From Planctomycetota bacterium (GTDB lineage Bacteria > Planctomycetota > UBA11346), in NCBI GenBank assembly GCA_007695355.1, contig REDX01000224.1, positions 1 to 35,352 of the forward strand: a stretch of DNA of 35,352 nt. Direction: 5' to 3'. Of the stretch, positions 23,195 through 31,571 are shown one piece after another. The notes beneath the pieces were generated by a model that was given only the letters and a program-made list of their open reading frames with translations, made no database searches and had not been told where the DNA came from. The position numbers were made by a program, and so were the translations under genes. The first letter of the stretch is position 1. Each line of letters starts with the position of its first letter.

Positions 23195-24364
23195 ATGCTG
23201 CCCCTGATGATCGGTTTGGTAATGGGTGCCTTTATTGGCTCCTTCCTGGGGGTGATTATCCATCGCCTGCCCCAGGGCATGAGCATTGTCCGCCCGCCCA
23301 GCCATTGCGGCGACTGCGGAACGGTGCTGCGCTGGTATGATAATGTGCCGATCTTCGGCTGGCTGGCCCTGCGCGGGCGCTGCCGCTGGTGCGGGGCGCG
23401 CATTCCCCTGTCGGTCTTGACCGTGGAGTTGGTCACCGCCCTCGCCACTGGGCTTATCTGCTGGTGGGTGTTTACCCATCCCGCTGAGCTTACCGCTCCC
23501 CTGGGTATTGTCCTTGCCGATTGGGTGCACTTGCCTTGGCTGGCCCCGGTATTGGCGGCCCTGGCCTTGCTCGTGGCGATGTGGGCGCTGATTGTCAGCA
23601 CCTTCACCGACCTTGAGCATCTGATTATCCCCGATGAACTGTCCAAGCCCCTGCAGCTGCTGGCGCCCTTTCTCGCCCTCCTGCTTGTCGGCAGCATGGC
23701 TGAGGCCTCCTACTTGCTCATTTTTTATGTGCAGTCGCAAACCCTTGCCGATGGTGCGGTGGTGGCGATGTGGACCATTGGCGGCGGTAGCTTGCTGATT
23801 GCCGGAGTGGTGGTCTTGGTTTGCGTTTTGCTGCTGGCCAGCCTGCCCTTTGCACGCTGGGTTTATGGCACCCGTATTCGCGGACCCTTTCCCTGGCGCG
23901 AGGAGGATCACCGCGCCTTTGCCAAGGGTCTGTGGTGGTTTGTTATCGCCTTGCAGCCAGCCTTGCTGCTGTTGCTATTGTCTGCCTGGTGGTCGGATCC
24001 GGTGGAGGGCCCAGACCTACCCCTGTTCCTGGTCTTAGGTTTAAGCCATGCCCTGCTTGGCTCTCTGGTTGGCTGGTGTTTGCCCTACGCCGTGGGTTTA
24101 TTTGGCACCTGGGCCTTTGGGCGCAATGCTATGGGCTATGGGGATGTAAAAATGCTGGCCTGGATGGGGGCTTTTCTCGGCCCGATGGGGGTACTCTTCA
24201 CCTTTTTCCTGGCCGCTATCTACGGCTCGCTCATCGGCATCCCCATGCGCCTCTGCGGCGGCGGGCGGGAAATTCCGTTTGGGCCCTATTTGGTTGCCGG
24301 CGCCATTACGGCCTTCCTCTTCCATGGCTGGCTTCAGGATATGCTTTTCGCTGGGTTTGCTTAA
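23195..24364 (+). CDS. Prepilin leader peptidase / N-methyltransferase (PilD/GspO family), enlarged
   Basis: A 389-aa polytopic membrane protein from ATG 23195, the start that puts GLVMGAFIGSFLGVIIHRLP at the N-terminus as in PilD. Longer in-frame starts back to 23048 are possible. Two CxxC pairs (38-41 and 63-66) form the cytoplasmic zinc-binding domain of the methyltransferase part. The two active-site aspartates lie in FTDLEHLIIPDE (D139) and GYGDVKM (D317). About 175 residues separate them, against about 60 in typical enzymes, because an extra hydrophobic region with a charged loop (~195-300) is inserted. It processes type IV pilin or type II secretion pseudopilins; no pilin gene is in the window. 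Confidence 0.88.
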   Translation: MLPLMIGLVMGAFIGSFLGVIIHRLPQGMSIVRPPSHCGDCGTVLRWYDNVPIFGWLALRGRCRWCGARIPLSVLTVELVTALATGLICWWVFTHPAELTAPLGIVLADWVHLPWLAPVLAALALLVAMWALIVSTFTDLEHLIIPDELSKPLQLLAPFLALLLVGSMAEASYLLIFYVQSQTLADGAVVAMWTIGGGSLLIAGVVVLVCVLLLASLPFARWVYGTRIRGPFPWREEDHRAFAKGLWWFVIALQPALLLLLLSAWWSDPVEGPDLPLFLVLGLSHALLGSLVGWCLPYAVGLFGTWAFGRNAMGYGDVKMLAWMGAFLGPMGVLFTFFLAAIYGSLIGIPMRLCGGGREIPFGPYLVAGAITAFLFHGWLQDMLFAGFA

Positions 24365-24443
24365 TTCATCGATGGACAGGGAATCGGGCCTGTGATGCTC
24401 TTACCCTTCCATCAATCACCGGGCTTTTTCAGGGGACTTATTC

Positions 24444-25373
24444 ATGGGTATTGCACTCGTCTTTCCAGGCCAAGGGGCGCAGGCTGTGGGCATGGGAATG
24501 GAATTGGCAACGCGCTTTCCGGTGGCGCGACGCATTCTCGATGAGGCCGATGACGTGCTCAATATGAGCCTCTCGGACATTATCGCCAATGGCCCCATGG
24601 AAGAACTCACCCGCACCGATATGAGTCAGCCGGCAATTCTGGTTATGAGCTGGATGGCCCATGAAGTGATGATGGATGTCTTGAAGCAGGTGGAAATTCA
24701 GGCCGCCGCCGGTTTAAGCCTGGGCGAATATACCGCCCTCCTCGCCGCCGATGCCTTGGATTTCGCCGATGCCCTGCGCCTGGTGCGCCTGCGCGGCCAA
24801 GCGATGCAGGACGCGGCCGAACTTCAGCCCTCGGGCATGGTGGCGCTGATTGGCGCCGACGAGGCTTCGGCCAGCGCCCTTTGCGCGGCGGTGGCCCAGG
24901 GCGAGGTGCTGCAGGTGGCTAATCTCAATGCCCCGGGCCAGGTGGTGATCTCCGGCACCAGCGCCGCTTGCGAGCGCGCCGTCGCCGCCGCCCGCGATCA
25001 CGGTATCCGCCGCGCCATGCCGCTACCGGTGGCGGGGGCTTTCCATTCGGCCCTCATGGCGCCGGCCGCCGAGCGCCTTCAGGCCGCCCTCGACGCCACC
25101 CACTTCCGCGATCCACGGGTGCCGGTGTGGGCCAATGCCAGCGCCCAGCCGGTGCAGCGGGCCGATGAGATTGCGCCCTCCCTGGTGCGCCAGCTCACGA
25201 TGCCGGTGCGCTGGGCCGATTCGGTGATTGCCATGCAAGCCGCCGGGGTCGATCAATTTTGGGAGCTGGGCCCGGGCAAAACCCTCTGCGGCATGATTAG
25301 CCGCACCGTGGAGGGGGTGAGCTGCCGCAATGTCGAGACGCCCGATCAGGCCTTTGCGTTGATTGAGGCCTGA
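24444..25373 (+). CDS. fabD: Malonyl-CoA:ACP transacylase FabD
   Basis: A 309-aa protein of normal FabD length. Motifs are VFPGQGAQ (~6-13), the nucleophile Ser92 in AAGLSLGEYTAL (GHSLGE is usual, so the residue before Ser is Leu rather than His), 'RGQAMQDA' with the Arg that binds the malonyl carboxylate, and the catalytic His201 in AGAFHSALM. It transfers malonyl from CoA to acyl carrier protein to start fatty acid synthesis. The AGGGGA just before the ATG is a good ribosome site. It overlaps convergent tyrA by 28 bp, and no other fab gene is adjacent. Confidence 0.95.
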   Translation: MGIALVFPGQGAQAVGMGMELATRFPVARRILDEADDVLNMSLSDIIANGPMEELTRTDMSQPAILVMSWMAHEVMMDVLKQVEIQAAAGLSLGEYTALLAADALDFADALRLVRLRGQAMQDAAELQPSGMVALIGADEASASALCAAVAQGEVLQVANLNAPGQVVISGTSAACERAVAAARDHGIRRAMPLPVAGAFHSALMAPAAERLQAALDATHFRDPRVPVWANASAQPVQRADEIAPSLVRQLTMPVRWADSVIAMQAAGVDQFWELGPGKTLCGMISRTVEGVSCRNVETPDQAFALIEA

Positions 25374-26194
25374 TGTTCAAAGGCCAGCCGCCGTTCCCGG
25401 CCGCCTTCCAGCCAAGCGACAATGGCGGCTTCATTGTCCGCCTCAAGGGCTTGGGCTAATTGTGCCAGATCGCTGATACTCCCTGCAATGGCGGCGAGGA
25501 TGGCCTGGCGGTTTTCGCGCAAAATGTCTGACCAGAGAGGTGCCGAGGCGGCGGCCACCCGGCTGGTATCGCGGAAGCCGCCGGCGGCCAGGGGTAGGGC
25601 CCGCTGATCCAAGCCCCGCGCCGCCAGGGCGCTGAGGATGTGTGGCAGATGCGAGGCCCGGGCCACCGCCTGATCGTGGAGATCCGGCTCTAAGGCCACT
25701 ACCCGGGCACCGCAGCATTTCTGCCACAGTTCGCAGATGCGGACCACGCTCTCCTCCGGGCCGGGATAGGGTGGGCACACCACCACCGTGGCGCCGCGGT
25801 AAAGATCGGCGCGGGCATGCTCAAGGCCCGAAGCGTGGCTGCCGCACATGGGATGGGAGCCGACAAAGGCCCCAGCCGCGCCGAGATCCCCTAAATCGCG
25901 ACAGATCGAGCCCTTAGTGGATCCCACATCGGTAATCACCGCCCGCGGGCAGCTTTCATGCAGGGCGCGCACCCGTTCTACCACTGCTCGCACGGGTACG
26001 CAGGTCACCACCACCTCGGCAGCGGCGGCTTGACGGGGGTCGTCCACCGCTTCGCCCCAGCCCCGTTTAGCGGCGGCCGCGGCGACTTCAGGGCGGCGGT
26101 GGTGCAGCCACACCTGGTGGCCAGCAGCGCTCAGGGCAGCGGCTAAGGAGCCTCCCATGAGGCCGAGTCCATCGATAAGTACGCGTATTGGCAT
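25346..26194 (-). CDS. tyrA: Prephenate dehydrogenase (TyrA family)
   Basis: A 282-aa protein. The N-terminal Rossmann fold opens with IDGLGLMGGSLAAALS (~7-22). ITDVGSTKG (~86-94) and GSHPMCGSHASGLEHA (~113-128) are the TyrA signatures for prephenate binding. The C-terminal helical domain shows RASHLPHILSALAA and GFRDTSRVAAASAPLW. It oxidatively decarboxylates prephenate to 4-hydroxyphenylpyruvate for tyrosine synthesis; NAD or NADP use and whether arogenate is used instead cannot be told by eye. No ACT domain is present, so feedback control is probably elsewhere. It converges with fabD. No Shine-Dalgarno sequence is seen; TAGGCT lies 6 nt before the ATG. Confidence 0.92.
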   Translation of the reverse strand: MPIRVLIDGLGLMGGSLAAALSAAGHQVWLHHRRPEVAAAAAKRGWGEAVDDPRQAAAAEVVVTCVPVRAVVERVRALHESCPRAVITDVGSTKGSICRDLGDLGAAGAFVGSHPMCGSHASGLEHARADLYRGATVVVCPPYPGPEESVVRICELWQKCCGARVVALEPDLHDQAVARASHLPHILSALAARGLDQRALPLAAGGFRDTSRVAAASAPLWSDILRENRQAILAAIAGSISDLAQLAQALEADNEAAIVAWLEGGRERRLAFEHQASINAKA

Positions 26195-26200
26195 TGCGGG

Positions 26201-26206
26201 AGCCTA
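26201..26206 (-). promoter_or_regulatory. Candidate -10 element of tyrA, 6 nt before the start codon
   Basis: On the minus strand TAGGCT is separated by CCCGCA from the ATG at 26194. A TTGAGC lies 15 nt further upstream. The match is weak, but the geometry equals that at recJ and the GH28 operon. Confidence 0.2.
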
Positions 26207-26364
26207 GGCCGAGATCCATTTGCTCAATGCTTGACCGCTCGCAAACCATTGACCGTGGTATGGCTGCACCTACGGTTCGCTCCCCGACATCGTCTGATGG
26301 CGGACATCCGTCGCCCCAGTCAGGCTCTATATCGCTTTAACGCCGTTATTTTCAGGGAGTTTTC

Positions 26365-27114
26365 ATGGCTCGTACCCATCTTATTGCCGGTAATTGGAAA
26401 ATGCACTTGAGCCCCGCCGAAGGCCGGGAATTGGTGACATCCATTGCATCAGGCTTGGGCGGCACCACCGCCGAGATCCTGGTTTGTCCAACCGCCCTCG
26501 GTATCGCTGATGCCATTGCCGCGGCGGCGGGCTCGAAGGTCCAGGTGGGAGCGCAAAATTGCCACTGGGAAGTCAAGGGTGCTTTCACCGGCGAACTCAG
26601 CGCTGAGTTGATTCAAAGCGCCGGCTGCAGCCATGTTCTGCTAGGCCATAGCGAGCGTCGCCAGTTTTTCCACGAGACCGATGAAACCGTGTCTCAGCGG
26701 CTTAAGGCCGTTCTGCGCGCCGGCCTTGTGCCGGTTCTCTGCATTGGCGAAACTCTCAGCGAACGCGAATCCGGACAGCTGGAAACGGTGCTGCGTCAGC
26801 AGATCACCGGTGCCCTGGCTGGCATCGATGCCGCTCAGCTCACGCAGTTGGTGGTTGCCTATGAGCCGGTTTGGGCCATTGGCACCGGGGTGGTCGCCAG
26901 TACCGAGCAGGCGCAGGAAGCCCACGCCTTTGTGCGCAGTGTTTTAGCTGGTGTGCTTGGCGATCTCGCCAATGATCTGCGCATCCTTTACGGTGGTTCG
27001 GTGAAGCCCGGCAACGCCGCCGAACTCTTGGCGCAGCCGGATATCGACGGCGCCTTGGTTGGTGGTGCAAGTCTGAAGGCCGAGGACTTCCTCGGCATTA
27101 TCGCCGCTGCTTAG
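26365..27114 (+). CDS. tpiA: Triosephosphate isomerase
   Basis: A 249-aa TIM barrel of normal length. The catalytic residues are all present: Lys12 in AGNWKM, His95 in LGHSERR and Glu167 in AYEPVWAIGTG. The phosphate-binding loops LYGGSVKPGN and LVGGASL follow. It interconverts dihydroxyacetone phosphate and glyceraldehyde-3-phosphate in glycolysis and gluconeogenesis. AGGGAG precedes the ATG by 6 nt, a strong ribosome site. secG follows 137 bp downstream, an order also seen in other bacteria. Confidence 0.97.
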   Translation: MARTHLIAGNWKMHLSPAEGRELVTSIASGLGGTTAEILVCPTALGIADAIAAAAGSKVQVGAQNCHWEVKGAFTGELSAELIQSAGCSHVLLGHSERRQFFHETDETVSQRLKAVLRAGLVPVLCIGETLSERESGQLETVLRQQITGALAGIDAAQLTQLVVAYEPVWAIGTGVVASTEQAQEAHAFVRSVLAGVLGDLANDLRILYGGSVKPGNAAELLAQPDIDGALVGGASLKAEDFLGIIAAA

Positions 27115-27251
27115 GCGGAGTCAGGCGCCGCGGGGTATCTCGGGACGCTTTTTGTTCAGTGGTTTGAGGGACGATTGCTTGGGGCGCGCTCAGTGGCCCC
27201 ATAATGGTAAATGGCTCGCGCCGCGCATGGCGCAGGAAAGGGGTCCAACCC

Positions 27252-27812
27252 GTGCTCGAAGTTCTGCAAGATATTTCTACCATCGCCATTTGGATCGTCG
27301 GCGTCGTGGTTATCGGCCTAGTGCTGCTCCAGGGTGGCGCTGGTGACGTTGGCTCGGCCTTTGGCGGCGGTGGCCAATTAGACGGCGCCCTGGGTGTTGG
27401 CGCCAATAAGAAGTTGGCCAAAATCACCGGTTGGCTGTCCTTTCTCTTCATTGTCATGATTGTCATCCTCGCTATCCGGCCCTCCGGTGATTTCACCGCC
27501 GCCGGAGCAGGTGCTGAAAGCGCATCTGGGGCGCCAGCTGCATCCGCGCCGCTAGAGGCTGAAGACCCAACAGACCTGCCCCCGCCAGCGTTGATAGAAG
27601 AGGGGGAAGTCCCTGCGCTTGTGCAACCGGCGGATGAAGACGAGGCAGAGCTTGCAGATCCCCCAGCCGCGCCACCGGCCCCCCCCGCTGACGACAGCAG
27701 CGACGGCAGCGGCGTGACCTTTGGCGATCTTCCTGAAGATGACGCAGCTGCCACAGAGGCAGAAGCGGCTAGCGAGACCGAAGAAGAAGACGAGACCAAC
27801 GAGGACAATTAG
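27252..27812 (+). CDS. secG: Protein translocase subunit SecG with long acidic C-terminal tail
   Basis: A 186-aa protein started at GTG 27252, with AAAGGGG about 9 nt upstream, which puts the SecG N-terminus LEVLQDISTIAIWIVGVVVIG in place. Two membrane segments (~8-28 and ~56-75) flank the conserved LVLLQGGAGDVGSAFGGGG region. SecG is an auxiliary component of the SecYEG channel in the inner membrane. Typical SecG has about 75-110 residues; here about 105 extra residues form an Ala/Pro/Glu/Asp-rich tail with no hydrophobic part. With an N-out/C-out topology the tail would be periplasmic; with the alternative it would be cytoplasmic. It is followed 68 bp later by the PDH operon. Confidence 0.9.
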   Translation: MLEVLQDISTIAIWIVGVVVIGLVLLQGGAGDVGSAFGGGGQLDGALGVGANKKLAKITGWLSFLFIVMIVILAIRPSGDFTAAGAGAESASGAPAASAPLEAEDPTDLPPPALIEEGEVPALVQPADEDEAELADPPAAPPAPPADDSSDGSGVTFGDLPEDDAAATEAEAASETEEEDETNEDN

Positions 27813-27880
27813 CCCTCAAAAGCCCTGCTGCTCACTTGGGTCCGCGGCTACGCCTACGGACCGTACTCCTGGAGGATACC

Positions 27881-28906
27881 ATGTCCGCATCCACGCAAAC
27901 CCTGGAGACCAATGCCGACAAGGTGCGTGAGGAGATTGGCCGCGAGCGACTGATTGCCCTCTACAAGCGCATGGTGCTGATTCGGGAATTCGAGCAGGCC
28001 TGTGCCAAGGCCTTCCAGGCCAAGAAAATTGCCGGCTTTCTCCATCTCTATTCCGGCCAAGAAGCGGTTGCCACCGGCTTTTTCGATCATTTGGAAACGA
28101 GTCGCGATTACACCGTCACCTCCTACCGCTGCCATGCCCAGGCCCTGCTCTCTGGTCTTGAACCTAAAGAACTGATGGCCGAACTCTTTGGTAAGGTGAC
28201 CGGCAATGTGCGCGGCAAGGGTGGCTCAATGCACTTTTTTTCCAAAGAGCTCAAAATGCTTGGCGGCCACGGCATTGTGGGTGGTCAAACCCCAGTCGGA
28301 ACCGGCGCTGCGTTTTCATGCAAATACCGCGATACCCACGGGGTTAGCGTCACGTTTATGGGCGATGGTGCGGTGGCCCAGGGCACCTTCCATGAAAGCC
28401 TGAATATTGCCAGCCTCTGGGGCCTGCCTGCCCTTTACGTCATTGAAAACAATCAATACGGCATGGGTACCGCCTGCTCGCGGGCGGTGGCGGTGGAAAA
28501 TATGGCCGAGGCCAAAGCCCCCGGCTATAATATGCGCGCCTATACCTTTGATGGGCTTGACCTCTATGCTTCGTGGAAGACCGCCCAAGAAGCCGTGGCC
28601 TATGCGCGCAAAACCTACAAGCCGGTGCTTATTGAAGCCAAAACCTATCGCTATTTTGGGCACTCGCTTTCGGATCCCGGTCTTTACCGCACCAAGGATG
28701 AAGTGAAAAAGTACCGCGAAATTGATCCCATCGGCCGTATTGCCGCCGATCTCGTGAAGGTCGAATGGGCAACCGATGCCGATATCGAAGGCTGGGGAGA
28801 AGAGATTCGCGGCCGCATCCAAGAGGCGGTGGCCTATGCCGAGGATAGTCCCGTCCCGCCCATGAGCGAACTCATGGAACACGTCCTCGCCCCCGATACC
28901 GTCTGA
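27881..28906 (+). CDS. pdhA: Pyruvate dehydrogenase E1 component, alpha subunit
   Basis: A 341-aa protein started at ATG 27881 (CTGGAGGATACC just upstream, a strong ribosome site). Features are 'MVLIREFEQACAKAFQAKKIAGFLH', 'LYSGQEAVATGF', YRCHAQAL, GKGGSMHFF and the thiamine-diphosphate motif GDGAVAQGTFHESLN ... ENNQYGMGT. YFGHSLSDPGLYR holds the conserved serine-loop region regulated by phosphorylation in mitochondria. With E1 beta it decarboxylates pyruvate and acetylates the lipoyl group of E2. It is the first gene of a four-gene PDH operon and resembles the alphaproteobacterial/mitochondrial alpha2-beta2 type rather than the single-chain AceE type. Confidence 0.95.
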   Translation: MSASTQTLETNADKVREEIGRERLIALYKRMVLIREFEQACAKAFQAKKIAGFLHLYSGQEAVATGFFDHLETSRDYTVTSYRCHAQALLSGLEPKELMAELFGKVTGNVRGKGGSMHFFSKELKMLGGHGIVGGQTPVGTGAAFSCKYRDTHGVSVTFMGDGAVAQGTFHESLNIASLWGLPALYVIENNQYGMGTACSRAVAVENMAEAKAPGYNMRAYTFDGLDLYASWKTAQEAVAYARKTYKPVLIEAKTYRYFGHSLSDPGLYRTKDEVKKYREIDPIGRIAADLVKVEWATDADIEGWGEEIRGRIQEAVAYAEDSPVPPMSELMEHVLAPDTV

Positions 28907-28963
28907 GTTCCCCGCTGTCCAGCCGCACACGGTTGGGCAGGTAATGTCACTGGAGCAGCCCCC

Positions 28964-29956
28964 ATGAGCGAAGCCGATATGCAAACTGTGGAGATGCGCG
29001 AAGCCATCCGCCAAGCCCTCACCGAGGAGATGGAGCGCGATGGTGATGTCTTCATCATGGGAGAGGAAGTCGCTGAATACAATGGCGCCTACAAAGTCAC
29101 CAAAGGCATGCTCGACCGTTTCGGCCCGCAGCGGATTATCGACACCCCGATCACCGAAAATGGTTTTACTGGCTTGGCCGTAGGCGCGGCGATGGCAGGT
29201 TTGCGCCCGGTGATCGAGTTCATGAGTTGGAATTTTAGTTTTGTTGCCTTTGATCAGATTATTTCCAATGCCTCAAAAATGTATTACATGTCCGGTGGCA
29301 TGTTTAATATTCCCATGGTTATGCGCGGCCCCAATGGCGCTGGTCCCCGTGTATCATCGCAGCACTCGCATTCGGTAGAGGCCCTTTACGCACACTTCCC
29401 CGGCCTGATCGTAATTAGTCCAAGCACGCCTTATGATGCCAAGGGGTTAATGAAAACTGCGATCCGCAATAATAACCCGGTTTGCTTCCTTGAAAACGAG
29501 ATGCTTTATTCCTTTAAGCAGGAGATCCCCACGGAGGAATACCTCCTGCCCTTGGGCGTTGGCGACATTAAGCGCGAGGGAACGGATTGCACCATTGTCG
29601 CGATTAACCGCTGCGTCCATCGCGCCCTCGCCGCTGCCGAAGAGTTGGCCAGCGAGGGCATTTCCTGCGAGGTGGTAGATCCGCGCACGATCAAACCCCT
29701 CGATATCGATCTGATTGTCAAATCGGTGCGTAAAACCAACCGCCTAGTGATCGTCGAAGAATGTCATGAATTTGGCGGTTGCGCCGCTGAGATCACCACC
29801 CAGGTCCAGGAATTGGCCTTCGATGATCTCGACGCTCCGATACGTCGCGTCACCCAGATGGAATGCCCTTTGCCCTACGCGGCCAACCTCGAAGCCGAAA
29901 CCATCCCCAATGTACGCCGCATTCGCGAAGCCGTGCATACCGCGCTGTATCGTTAA
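28964..29956 (+). CDS. pdhB: Pyruvate dehydrogenase E1 component, beta subunit
   Basis: A 330-aa protein. Conserved features are 'EMREAIRQALTEEMERDGDVFIMGEEVAEYNGAYKVTKG' region near the N-terminus (~10-48), 'DTPITENGFTGLAVGAAM', RGPNGAG and SQHSHSVEALYAHFPGL, with 'DPRTIKPLDID' and 'EECHEFGGCAAEI' in the C-terminal transketolase domain. It pairs with E1 alpha to form the thiamine-dependent heterotetramer. GGAG precedes the ATG. It starts 57 bp after pdhA and its partner E2 gene begins 78 bp downstream. No lipoyl domain is fused to its N-terminus, unlike some alphaproteobacterial PdhB proteins. Confidence 0.95.
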   Translation: MSEADMQTVEMREAIRQALTEEMERDGDVFIMGEEVAEYNGAYKVTKGMLDRFGPQRIIDTPITENGFTGLAVGAAMAGLRPVIEFMSWNFSFVAFDQIISNASKMYYMSGGMFNIPMVMRGPNGAGPRVSSQHSHSVEALYAHFPGLIVISPSTPYDAKGLMKTAIRNNNPVCFLENEMLYSFKQEIPTEEYLLPLGVGDIKREGTDCTIVAINRCVHRALAAAEELASEGISCEVVDPRTIKPLDIDLIVKSVRKTNRLVIVEECHEFGGCAAEITTQVQELAFDDLDAPIRRVTQMECPLPYAANLEAETIPNVRRIREAVHTALYR

Positions 29957-30034
29957 GGCCGCCATCCGTCCTGGATATGAACCATTGCTACTTGCCATGA
30001 GTGACCGAAACCTGCGAGAGAGAGTACCACAGCC

Positions 30035-31336
30035 ATGATCACCGAACTCACCATGCCCAGTCTGTCCCCCACCATGGAGGAGGGCACCCTCGTTGCCTGG
30101 CACGTCAAAAAAGGCGAGAAAATCAGCCCCGGCCAGGTGATTGCTGAAGTGCAAACCGATAAGGCGGTGGTGGAATGGGAAGCCCTTGAAGGTGGCTACC
30201 TGGCCGAAGTTCTGATCGAGGCCGGGACGCTTGCTAAAGTTAATGCGGTGGCTGGCTTACTGACGAGCAAAGAGGGGGAAGATCTCGGCGATGCTGTAGA
30301 TAAGGCCAAGGCCTTAAATGCAGAATTGGCCGGCGGCGCCGCTCCAGGCGCAGAAAAAGCCGAGCCCAGCGAACCCGAACCGGAAGCTCCGGCAATCCCC
30401 AGTCGCCCCAAGCCTGAGAAGGCCCCTGGCGATAAGGCCGGCGCCCTGCCCAAGGGCAAGCGGGCCAGCCCGGTGGCGGTGCGCCTGGCCACCGAGCACC
30501 GCATCGATCTCGGTCAGCTCAACGGCTCTGGCCCCGATGGCCGTATCGTCAAAGCCGATGTCCAGGCCGCCATTGAAAGCGGCGCTGCCCGTATCGGTGC
30601 CGCTGGCCCTGCGGCCCCCGCCGCCAAGCCCAAGCGCAAACTGAGCCGCAAGGATGGTGCCGACGAATCCAGCAAGATGAGCCAGATGCGCACCGTCATT
30701 GGCCGCCGTCTTCTGCAGTCGAAGACGCAAATCCCTCACTTCTATGTCACAGAGCGCATTGACGCTGGACCCATGGTGGCCCTGCGCGAGCAGCTTACCG
30801 CCTTTGAAGGGGTTAAAATAACTTTTAACGACCTGGTGCTGAAAGCCTGCGCCCTGGCCCTGCGTCAGCATCCCACGGTCAATAGCACCTACGTCAAAGA
30901 CACCATTGTGAAGCACGATAGCGCCGATATCTCGGTGGCGGTGGCCATTCCTGACGGATTGATTACCCCCATCGTCTTTGGCGCCCATGCCCTCTCGGTG
31001 GGTGAAATTTCCAAGACTGTACGCAGTCTCGCCGGCAAAGCCAAGGAAGGTAGCCTGCAGCCTAAGGAATTCGAAGGCGGCACCTTTACCATCTCCAATT
31101 TGGGCATGTATGGCATTGAGGAATTCAATGCCATCATCAATCCTCCCCAATGCGCGATCATTGCCGTTGGTGGCATTAAGGACGAGCCGGTGGTGCAGAA
31201 TGGCAGCGTTGTGCCCGGTAAGACCTTGCGCGTCACCCTCAGCTGCGACCACCGCGTGGTCGATGGCGCCGACGCCGCTGGATTCCTGCGCGATCTGCGC
31301 GAGCTCCTCGAGCGTCCTGCTTCCTTGTTACTTTAG
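30035..31336 (+). CDS. pdhC: Dihydrolipoamide acetyltransferase (PDH E2)
   Basis: A 433-aa protein with the full E2 layout. One lipoyl domain (~1-80) carries the modified Lys43 in VQTDKAVVEWE. An Ala/Pro/Glu-rich hinge spans ~100-140. The peripheral-subunit-binding domain (~144-180) reads ASPVAVRLATEHRIDL ... GPDGRIVKADV. The catalytic core (~205-433) ends with SCDHRVVDGADAAGFL (His406, Asp410). It transfers the acetyl group from lipoamide to CoA and forms the core of the complex. The GAGAGAGA before the ATG is a possible ribosome site. E3 follows after a 235-bp gap holding inverted repeats. Confidence 0.95.
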   Translation: MITELTMPSLSPTMEEGTLVAWHVKKGEKISPGQVIAEVQTDKAVVEWEALEGGYLAEVLIEAGTLAKVNAVAGLLTSKEGEDLGDAVDKAKALNAELAGGAAPGAEKAEPSEPEPEAPAIPSRPKPEKAPGDKAGALPKGKRASPVAVRLATEHRIDLGQLNGSGPDGRIVKADVQAAIESGAARIGAAGPAAPAAKPKRKLSRKDGADESSKMSQMRTVIGRRLLQSKTQIPHFYVTERIDAGPMVALREQLTAFEGVKITFNDLVLKACALALRQHPTVNSTYVKDTIVKHDSADISVAVAIPDGLITPIVFGAHALSVGEISKTVRSLAGKAKEGSLQPKEFEGGTFTISNLGMYGIEEFNAIINPPQCAIIAVGGIKDEPVVQNGSVVPGKTLRVTLSCDHRVVDGADAAGFLRDLRELLERPASLLL

Positions 31337-31343
31337 GGCTTCG

Positions 31344-31499
31344 CCCTGGGATCGCCGATCCAATGGCGGGAAGTTAAGGACCCTGGAAGAGGATGGCCCG
31401 CTTCGCGGGCGCTGTTTTCATTGGCCGAGTACAACTCGGCGATCCCAGGGGGGCCCTTAGCTTCCCACCATTGAGCGCCGAGCCCCAGCTCGGCATGAA
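31344..31499. repeat. Interleaved inverted repeats between E2 and E3 genes
   Basis: CCCTGGGATCGCCGA (31344-31358) recurs as its exact reverse complement at 31436-31450. CAATGGCGGGAAGTTAAGG (31361-31379) recurs inverted with 2 mismatches at 31455-31473. The order is A-B-A'-B', so both long pairings can form only as a pseudoknot-like fold or as alternatives. Local hairpins GCCCGCttCGCGGGC-like (~31396-31410), GCCGAGtacaaCTCGGC (31424-31440) and GCCGAGccccagCTCGGC (about 31478-31494) lie within. The style resembles REP-type extragenic elements. Confidence 0.6.
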
Positions 31500-31571
31500 T
31501 TCGCAAACGCTGTTCGTCGCTCGCTGTTGGTTGCCGCGCCTCTGTCCGCTGTCTTCTAAGGAGATTTTCCC

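Noticed and set aside
27115-27251. tRNA gene near tpiA-secG, as found beside secG in some proteobacteria
   Set aside because: No cloverleaf, T-loop GTTCGA-type sequence or CCA end can be seen.
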